Shown here in pieces: positions 5,748 to 10,321 of a stretch of DNA of 10,321 nt. How positions within the stretch are numbered: position 1 is the first letter of the stretch; each line of letters starts with the position of its first letter. The translations under genes and the position numbers were made by a program. Source of the DNA: Candidatus Poseidoniaceae archaeon (GTDB lineage Archaea; Thermoplasmatota; Poseidoniia; Poseidoniales; Poseidoniaceae); assembly GCA_028822955.1 (NCBI GenBank), contig JAPKCL010000057.1:1-10321 (forward strand), in the 5' to 3' direction. Under the pieces are notes generated by a model. The model did not search any database, was not told the DNA's origin, and saw only the letters and a program-made list of their open reading frames with translations.

Positions 5748-6592
5748 TCTTCCTCACCTCGGGGTTGGGACTTTTTCTTCTTGTGACGCGTAGTAGAGGG
5801 TTTCTTTGCATCAGGTGATTTCAATTGGCGTCTTCGTGCATGACTTGACGGCTCGCCATTTTCAACTCGCTTTGAGTTAGTGAGTAGTACGTCAAACCCT
5901 TCATCAATATGCTTTTGCCAGTGTTCAATGCCTCGTTGGCTGCTGTCAAGAGCTTGGGCAAGACGTTTGGTCCGTGCATCTGCACGACGGCGATGTGCTT
6001 CTTGTTCGAGATAGGTGTTGTGGAAGTATTCATTTTCAGATGCATGGTCAAGAAGTGCTTTATGTGCCTTCTCAGCAATTTCGAGATATTTACGAGCCTC
6101 AGTATATTTTGCTTTCATAAGAGAGTGTTCTTCTTGGTTATTACTTCGTTTCTCGACCCATTCTTCGTGCAGGCGGATTTGTGCCTTCATCTCTGCGAGG
6201 AACTTTTGCTCAGTTTTATGGTCACCCCAATTTGTTTCGAGTTCATTTTCGATTGCTTTCAACTTATCATTGAGTTTGTTTTGAGCCCATTCTGGATTTG
6301 CCTTTTGAACGCCACCTGTTGAAGAGATCTTATCTCGAAGTTCTCCACCCTCTTGAAACAATTTTTGAGCAGTCGTTCGGGCTGAATTTCGTTCTTTTTT
6401 CAAGTTCGCTACTTTAGCATTAAGTCCATCTCGTTGTTCTTTGGCACTCCGAGCTAGTGGTTCGGCTGCCCTCAGTTCGTCTTGGCGAGCATCTAATTGC
6501 TCTGGAATCGTTTCAGCAAGGCGTTCGCGACGGTGCAAAATGGACTTTGCCAGCAAAGCAGGCGTCATCTCGAGCAACTCTTCCGGACGCAT
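5744..6592 (-). CDS. Coiled-coil protein with a basic tail, COG1340-like
   Basis: The 282-residue product, starting at MRPEELLEM, is dominated by charged coiled-coil helices from about 20 to 225. One stretch, KVANLKKERNSARTTAQKL (60-78), resembles the repeats of archaeal COG1340 proteins. The C-terminal ~30 residues are Lys/Arg/Ser-rich (RHKKKKSQPR at 269-278), like the tail of the adjacent nucleotidyltransferase, and could contact nucleic acid. There is no signal peptide, membrane helix or catalytic motif. I chose the ATG at 6590-6592 because the frame's earlier ATG (6793) would lie inside the signal-peptide region of the divergent gene, and the intervening translation is Pro/Arg-rich and unlike the rest. 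A GGAGG lies at 6607-6611, 14 bases upstream, somewhat far. The gene is first in the unit and translationally coupled to the nucleotidyltransferase (ATGA), so a joint complex is plausible. Function is unknown. Confidence 0.7.
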   Translation of the reverse strand: MRPEELLEMTPALLAKSILHRRERLAETIPEQLDARQDELRAAEPLARSAKEQRDGLNAKVANLKKERNSARTTAQKLFQEGGELRDKISSTGGVQKANPEWAQNKLNDKLKAIENELETNWGDHKTEQKFLAEMKAQIRLHEEWVEKRSNNQEEHSLMKAKYTEARKYLEIAEKAHKALLDHASENEYFHNTYLEQEAHRRRADARTKRLAQALDSSQRGIEHWQKHIDEGFDVLLTNSKRVENGEPSSHARRRQLKSPDAKKPSTTRHKKKKSQPRGEEE

Positions 6593-6683
6593 ACAAGGTG
6601 CGCCAACCTCCAACCTTGAATAAACATGGCGTAGTGACTTCTTTTGGCGTGAAAGTGAAGAACCCCCATGTAGAGGGGTTCGT
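6593..6683. promoter_or_regulatory. Divergent intergenic region with presumed back-to-back promoters
   Basis: These 91 bases separate the leftward coiled-coil/nucleotidyltransferase unit from the rightward surface-protein unit and must hold a promoter for each. The most A/T-rich spot is GAATAAACA (6618-6626). Read leftward it is TGTTTATTC, about 27-35 bases ahead of the leftward ATG, and could be a weak TATA box for a nearly leaderless transcript. No better TATA/BRE pair is evident for the rightward gene. The 3' end of the region holds a hairpin over the ribosome binding site, listed separately. Confidence 0.4.
6661..6680 (+). promoter_or_regulatory. Hairpin overlapping the ribosome binding site of the surface-protein gene
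   Basis: AACCCC (6661-6666) pairs exactly with GGGGTT (6675-6680) around an eight-base loop. The ribosome binding site GAGGGG (6673-6678), five bases before the ATG at 6684, lies half inside the 3' arm. Folding would therefore mask the site, while opening it would allow initiation. The GAGGGG spacing also supports 6684 as the real start. Confidence 0.45.
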
Positions 6684-9179
6684 ATGGGCAGGGGTCGAAC
6701 AGGCAATTCCAAGGTCTCCGCCTTGTGTATTTCGGCCTTATTTCTCACCTTCCTTTTACCGCTCGTAAGTGCTGCTGGTGGGGGAGCAGTCATTGATGTG
6801 AGTACCTTTTCACTTCAAGACTTTGCCACAATTGAACAATCTTCGTATGACTTAGAATTCACGGTTGAAGAAGTACTCTCGAGCGATGCAGAAGTTGAAG
6901 CCAGAGTTCAACTCTCAACCCTTGATGGAACAATCTTCGATACCATGAGCCAAAACTTCACCCTTGTTGCTGATTCAAGCCAACTGTTGCAATTCAGTTT
7001 GGTTTCACTTCCGTTTGGATATTCAGTCGTCAATGTGGAATTGATTGGAGAACTCGGTTCTCCTAATTCAACCCAATCACTTTCATTGAACAGGACCATA
7101 CATCATCTGCAACCGATTGAGATTTCCCTGGCTGCTGAAGGACAAATCCTGTTGAATGGTCTTACACCTGGGGGTGCCCTCACCGGGAATGTTTCAATTC
7201 ATGATGGTGATTATTTACAAACCGAAATCGCAGTCATCAATGATGGTGACTTTTCATGGGCTGGACATCTCTCATCATCTCTGCTTTCCAACGGTGTCTA
7301 TGACAATCAAACTTCAGCCCTGGTCACTGTTGCCCCTCTTTCAAGCACGATCGTTCTAGTGAACAGCACCGTCGCTCTTTACGAAGGCACTGCTAACCTT
7401 GTACTGGAGTTAAACAACTACGGGGATGGTAATCCAACTGATGAATCACGTCAAATCTCATTTGAAGTATCCCCACCACCTTTGCCCTTCCTCTCCCTTT
7501 CTATCGAACTTCTCACTCAAGATGCACTTGCAGGAGACCCCCTCACCTGGGATCTCAATATCTCGAATACTGGTGTAGTTGACTTTGATGGACTTCTCAT
7601 CTGCACTTTTGGTAGCCAATCTCTGTTTGATGCTCAAATTCAAGTCTCTCTTGAATCTTCAATAGTGGAATCACTTGTCTCAACTTCTCGACCTGATTTG
7701 CTCACATGTTCATTGAGTGGAATGAGAATCGACACCAATTCGATCTCAAGTCTTTCCTTAGCACATGATGTGGAATCTGCTGCTTTTGAATCTGCAGGCT
7801 CGATCACACCTGCTCTTCTCAATGGGCCTTGGCACAAAGGTGACACCGCCATCTTTTCGATGCTGATTCGAAACCATGGCGAATTATCCGGTACTGTTGT
7901 TCTTGAGTGTGAAACAAACGGGATATTCTATTCGAGTAGTGGACTGATGCTCGAGGTAGATGCTGCCGGAGAAGTCACGGTCGAAGTACCACTTGGGATT
8001 GAAGGCCAACAGGCAGTGAACTGGTCGCTCAGTTCTTCCGACGGTTCAATAGATTCCGGTTTGAATGGCACGATCATTGTTCCAGTAGCAATTCAACAAA
8101 CACTTACTCCAAAAATCACATCGGTTACCTGGGATTCCGAACTTGGAATTCAGTTCACTTGGTCGCTTGAAATGAGTGAAGGTGTTGACCGCCCTGTCCG
8201 AATGCGTCTTGGATATACTGATTCAGGTTTGGGATTCTATCCACTTGATTATACGGTGACGCTTTCACCAGGATACTCTACTGGAACTCATACGCTTGGT
8301 TTTGTTAATGCAGAGCGTGTTTCAATCCTCGCAACTGCGGTGAACTGGACAATTGGGTTCAGTTTTTCGAGTCATAGCCTTAGTGTCCCTGATGACCGTC
8401 CATCCTATTCTGTTGAATTCGACCAAATTTCAATACCGAACCGTCCGATTCCAGGTGATTCCAGTACGATTACCGTTCGTCTTACCAATTCAGGTGATGT
8501 TGATGGAAGGGCAGGATACGTAGTATTATCGACATTAGGTGGGGCTTTCTTAGGTGAGGAGCAAACACCTGCCCTCTCATCGAATTCCCAAGATGATTAC
8601 AAATTTTCATTTGTGTGGCCTGATTACCAATCGGTTTCGTTCAAAGCCACTTGGATCGTTGGTGATGACAGTTTTACAGCTACAAACACCTTCCAGTCAG
8701 GAGAGGTCATCGTTGAAGAAGCCTCATTTTCGATACCATGGGTCGGACTTTTCGGAGGGCTCATGATTGCAGTTGCGATTGGTGCAGTCATTCGTATTTC
8801 TCAAAATCGACAACTCGGAACTTCAAACCCCAAGCCTGTAAAAAAGGATTCCACTTCAAAGTCTAAGGTGACGAGCCGTGCAGTGGATGTTGAAAAGATT
8901 CAAGTCGGTTGTCCGGAATGTGCTCGACAATTACGAGTACCATCGGATTATGGCGGTCAAGTACGTTGCCCAGACTGCTCTCACCGTTTTGATGTCACTC
9001 CCCGCACCGAAATTTCTCCAGAACACATAGAGGATGCAGATGAAACTCCCGAAGTAGTGAGTGATGGAAAAGTAGAACTCCATTGCCCAGAATGTGACCA
9101 GTCTCTTCGAATTCCCGAGACATATTCTGGCTCTGTTCGTTGTCCAGCCTGTGAGGAAGTCTTTTCTGCGGAGTCGTAG
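6684..9179 (+). CDS. Surface-anchored beta-rich protein with two cytoplasmic zinc ribbons
   Basis: The 831-residue protein starts with a signal peptide (basic residues in 1-10, hydrophobic 11-26, likely cleavage after VSA at 28-30). About 650 extracytoplasmic residues follow, rich in Ser, Thr, Leu and Val and with at least ten N-x-S/T sequons. Four segments share a CARDB-like pattern, turn N-x-G followed by paired strands: VINDGDFSWAG (184-194), ISNTGVVDFDG (293-303), IRNHGELSGTV (395-405) and LTNSGDVDGRA (600-610). One membrane helix lies at about 684-705 (IPWVGLFGGLMIAVAIGAVI), followed by a basic linker. Two cytoplasmic modules of identical spacing follow: CPEC-x15-CPDC (743-765) and CPEC-x15-CPAC (801-823), each with a G-x-V before the second pair, as in MJ0042-type zinc ribbons. 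It could be a receptor, adhesin or surface-layer component with an internal partner-binding tail; no enzyme motif is visible. The regulator gene follows 27 bases downstream. Confidence 0.8.
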   Translation: MGRGRTGNSKVSALCISALFLTFLLPLVSAAGGGAVIDVSTFSLQDFATIEQSSYDLEFTVEEVLSSDAEVEARVQLSTLDGTIFDTMSQNFTLVADSSQLLQFSLVSLPFGYSVVNVELIGELGSPNSTQSLSLNRTIHHLQPIEISLAAEGQILLNGLTPGGALTGNVSIHDGDYLQTEIAVINDGDFSWAGHLSSSLLSNGVYDNQTSALVTVAPLSSTIVLVNSTVALYEGTANLVLELNNYGDGNPTDESRQISFEVSPPPLPFLSLSIELLTQDALAGDPLTWDLNISNTGVVDFDGLLICTFGSQSLFDAQIQVSLESSIVESLVSTSRPDLLTCSLSGMRIDTNSISSLSLAHDVESAAFESAGSITPALLNGPWHKGDTAIFSMLIRNHGELSGTVVLECETNGIFYSSSGLMLEVDAAGEVTVEVPLGIEGQQAVNWSLSSSDGSIDSGLNGTIIVPVAIQQTLTPKITSVTWDSELGIQFTWSLEMSEGVDRPVRMRLGYTDSGLGFYPLDYTVTLSPGYSTGTHTLGFVNAERVSILATAVNWTIGFSFSSHSLSVPDDRPSYSVEFDQISIPNRPIPGDSSTITVRLTNSGDVDGRAGYVVLSTLGGAFLGEEQTPALSSNSQDDYKFSFVWPDYQSVSFKATWIVGDDSFTATNTFQSGEVIVEEASFSIPWVGLFGGLMIAVAIGAVIRISQNRQLGTSNPKPVKKDSTSKSKVTSRAVDVEKIQVGCPECARQLRVPSDYGGQVRCPDCSHRFDVTPRTEISPEHIEDADETPEVVSDGKVELHCPECDQSLRIPETYSGSVRCPACEEVFSAES

Positions 9180-9194
9180 ACAGCGAATTGAAGC

Positions 9195-9201
9195 GGAGGG
9201 G
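9195..9201 (+). promoter_or_regulatory. Strong ribosome binding site for the metalloregulator gene
   Basis: GGAGGGG lies five bases before the ATG at 9207 within the 27-base gap after the surface-protein stop. It fixes the start and shows that this organism uses Shine-Dalgarno pairing within operons. Confidence 0.75.
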
Positions 9202-9206
9202 AATAT

Positions 9207-9878
9207 ATGAACGGTCATTTCAAAGAGTTTGAAGATGAGTATCTTGAAACAATGTATGAGTTTTTTGAAAAACAACCTTCCATACGTGTCCGTAATGGCG
9301 ACTTAGCGAAGTCCCTGAACGTATCTCCTGCGTCTGCTACGGAAATGATTCAACGGTTGGCTGGGAAAGACCTGGTCGACTATGTACCCTACAAAGGTGC
9401 ATTGTTAACTGAAAAGGGAATGATACATGGTCAGAAAATGAAACGCCGGCATCGTCTCGCAGAAGTTTTTCTCGAAACCATTTCTTTTCAAGGAAACATA
9501 CATGCCACTGCGTGTCGCCTCGAACACGCAATTGACGATGATCTGGAAGTTGCCTTGTCACTTCTTCTTGGCCAGCCTCAACTCGATCCGAGTGGACGAG
9601 ACATACCGGAAGCATCGACTGACATTTCACTGCGAATACATTCATCTCGAACTCAACTCATCTCGCTTGAATGTTTAGAGGACGGAATGTCTGGCACACT
9701 TGAAGCGATGTTCACCAATGCTTTGGAAACAGACACTATGGCTCAATCCGGAGTACAGATTGGTTCCAAAATCACCCGTGCCTCTAATGGTTACTCTATT
9801 GCAGGAAGTGGTGATGCCATCTTTTCCTCCGACCTCGCATCAAAAATCCTCGTTCGTATCTCTCTCGCTGATGATTGA
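9207..9878 (+). CDS. DtxR/MntR-family metal-dependent transcriptional regulator
   Basis: The 223-residue protein has the family's three-part layout. The N-terminal winged helix-turn-helix (1-70) includes EDEYLETMYEF (9-19), the recognition region LAKSLNVSPASATEMIQRL (33-51) and the wing VDYVPYKGALLTEKG (57-71). The metal-binding dimerisation domain (about 72-135) contains RRHRLAEVFL (80-89) and ACRLEHAIDDDLE (102-114). The C-terminal part (150-223) fits a FeoA/SH3-like domain. Candidate ligands by alignment to DtxR and MntR are E11, E14, H82, E86, H99, C103, E106 and H107. E11/E14 look MntR-like, whereas Cys103 is DtxR/IdeR-like, so iron or manganese cannot be decided. Such proteins normally repress metal-uptake genes when metal-bound. 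No transporter is visible here. It is likely cotranscribed with the surface protein, so that protein or the downstream membrane protein may be in its circuit. Confidence 0.88.
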   Translation: MNGHFKEFEDEYLETMYEFFEKQPSIRVRNGDLAKSLNVSPASATEMIQRLAGKDLVDYVPYKGALLTEKGMIHGQKMKRRHRLAEVFLETISFQGNIHATACRLEHAIDDDLEVALSLLLGQPQLDPSGRDIPEASTDISLRIHSSRTQLISLECLEDGMSGTLEAMFTNALETDTMAQSGVQIGSKITRASNGYSIAGSGDAIFSSDLASKILVRISLADD

Positions 9879-9896
9879 TGGAAGGCTTTAGTGTGA

Positions 9897-10321
9897 GTGA
9901 TTCTTGGGCAAACTGTGGTCGAAGTAGAAAATGACGCTCCGTCAATTGCTGGAGACGAGGCCAGTTTGGATGAAAGCATCTTTGCTTCTGAACGATTTTG
10001 GTATGCTCTCGACCGTCAGTTACTCGGTTCTGGCCTTCGCTTAATTCTCATTCTTCCGGCTTTTTCCATTCTAACTTCCTTTGGGTCTCTCGCCTTTTCC
10101 TCAAATTCACCTGAATGGTGGGCGAAAATCGAGCCGACACTTGGCATGAGTTTTGCTATGGCATTGACCGCCCTCACATTCATCATCCTCCTCGGGTATA
10201 TTTTGGTTCAAATCTTTCATCGTCATCGAGTCGAACTCTCGATTGGAAATTTTGAAAAAGACGTATCTCGATTGAAAAAAGAACATCTTTCTGTTCAATC
10301 ATTGCATGGATATGAGTGCCT
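9897..10321 (+). CDS. N-terminal part of an unidentified two-helix membrane protein (3' end outside window)
   Basis: After the regulator stop, one frame is open to the window edge (141 codons plus two bases). The first possible start is GTG 9897-9899, directly after an in-frame TGA, with GGAAGG 11 bases before it; a second GTG at 9915 is also possible. From the first start, residues 1-46 are acidic then amphipathic (ASERFWYALDRQLLGSG at 30-46). Two hydrophobic helices follow at about 47-67 and 82-106, separated by a short loop with PEWW. A charged cytoplasmic-looking stretch (EKDVSRLKKEH, 120-130) suggests the start of a coiled coil. No transporter or enzyme signature is visible in this part. 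It lies 18 bases after the regulator and is probably in the same operon. Family unknown; the start is uncertain. Confidence 0.6.
   Translation, partial: MILGQTVVEVENDAPSIAGDEASLDESIFASERFWYALDRQLLGSGLRLILILPAFSILTSFGSLAFSSNSPEWWAKIEPTLGMSFAMALTALTFIILLGYILVQIFHRHRVELSIGNFEKDVSRLKKEHLSVQSLHGYEC

Noticed and set aside
6678..6712. tRNA-like T-arm (GGTCGAAC / GTTCGACC)
   Set aside because: No matching stem around the loop, no acceptor stem or anticodon arm, and the stretch lies in the signal-peptide coding region.
6593..6793. N-terminal extension of the leftward coiled-coil gene to the ATG at 6791-6793
   Set aside because: It would lie entirely across the start and signal peptide of the divergent surface-protein gene, which has a well-spaced ribosome binding site and a textbook signal sequence. 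The extension's translation is Pro/Arg-rich and unlike the coiled coil that follows.
1..10321. CRISPR array, transposase, integrase, phage genes or rRNA/tRNA genes
   Set aside because: No direct-repeat array, transposase or integrase motif, terminal inverted repeats or RNA-gene signature was found on either strand. The window is almost fully occupied by the listed genes.

Overview
The window reads as a densely packed archaeal chromosome segment, most consistent with a marine planktonic euryarchaeon of the Poseidoniia / Marine Group II type. The pointers are an archaea-type PurP, archaeal coiled-coil proteins of the COG1340 kind, a roadblock/LC7 protein, a large secreted-then-anchored beta-rich surface protein, four-base stop/start overlaps and GGAGG-like ribosome binding sites. 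The taxonomic call is inferred from gene content; there is no rRNA gene here to confirm it.

Layout: bases 1-339 hold the 3' end of a rightward gene with one membrane helix. Its first ~140 bases are about 69% G+C and the rest about 34%. A short convergent gap (340-434) carries three small hairpins. A leftward block then fills 435-6592. In transcription order it contains a coiled-coil protein (5744-6592), a 726-residue Cid1/TUTase-type terminal nucleotidyltransferase fused to a long coiled coil (3567-5747), a GNAT acetyltransferase (3081-3557), a roadblock/LC7 protein (2689-3084), a COG1340-type coiled-coil protein (1656-2549) and purP (435-1592). The first four are joined by ATGA or GTGA overlaps or a 9-base gap and look like one transcription unit. 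From the divergent region 6593-6683 a rightward set begins: a signal-peptide surface protein with one C-terminal membrane helix and two cytoplasmic zinc ribbons (6684-9179), a DtxR/MntR-type metalloregulator (9207-9878), and the start of a two-helix membrane protein that runs off the window (9897-10321).

The standout is the terminal nucleotidyltransferase. It carries the whole eukaryotic non-canonical poly(A)/poly(U) polymerase signature, including three catalytic aspartates, the SY pair, the PAP-associated EDPF loop and a histidine where Cid1 has its uridine-selecting His. To my knowledge this enzyme class is not a standard part of archaeal RNA metabolism. Its C-terminal half resembles the neighbouring COG1340-type proteins and ends in nearly the same short motif. 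This suggests a locus in which RNA 3'-tailing is tied to a coiled-coil scaffold. That functional link is inference; the domain assignments rest on motifs read directly from the translations.
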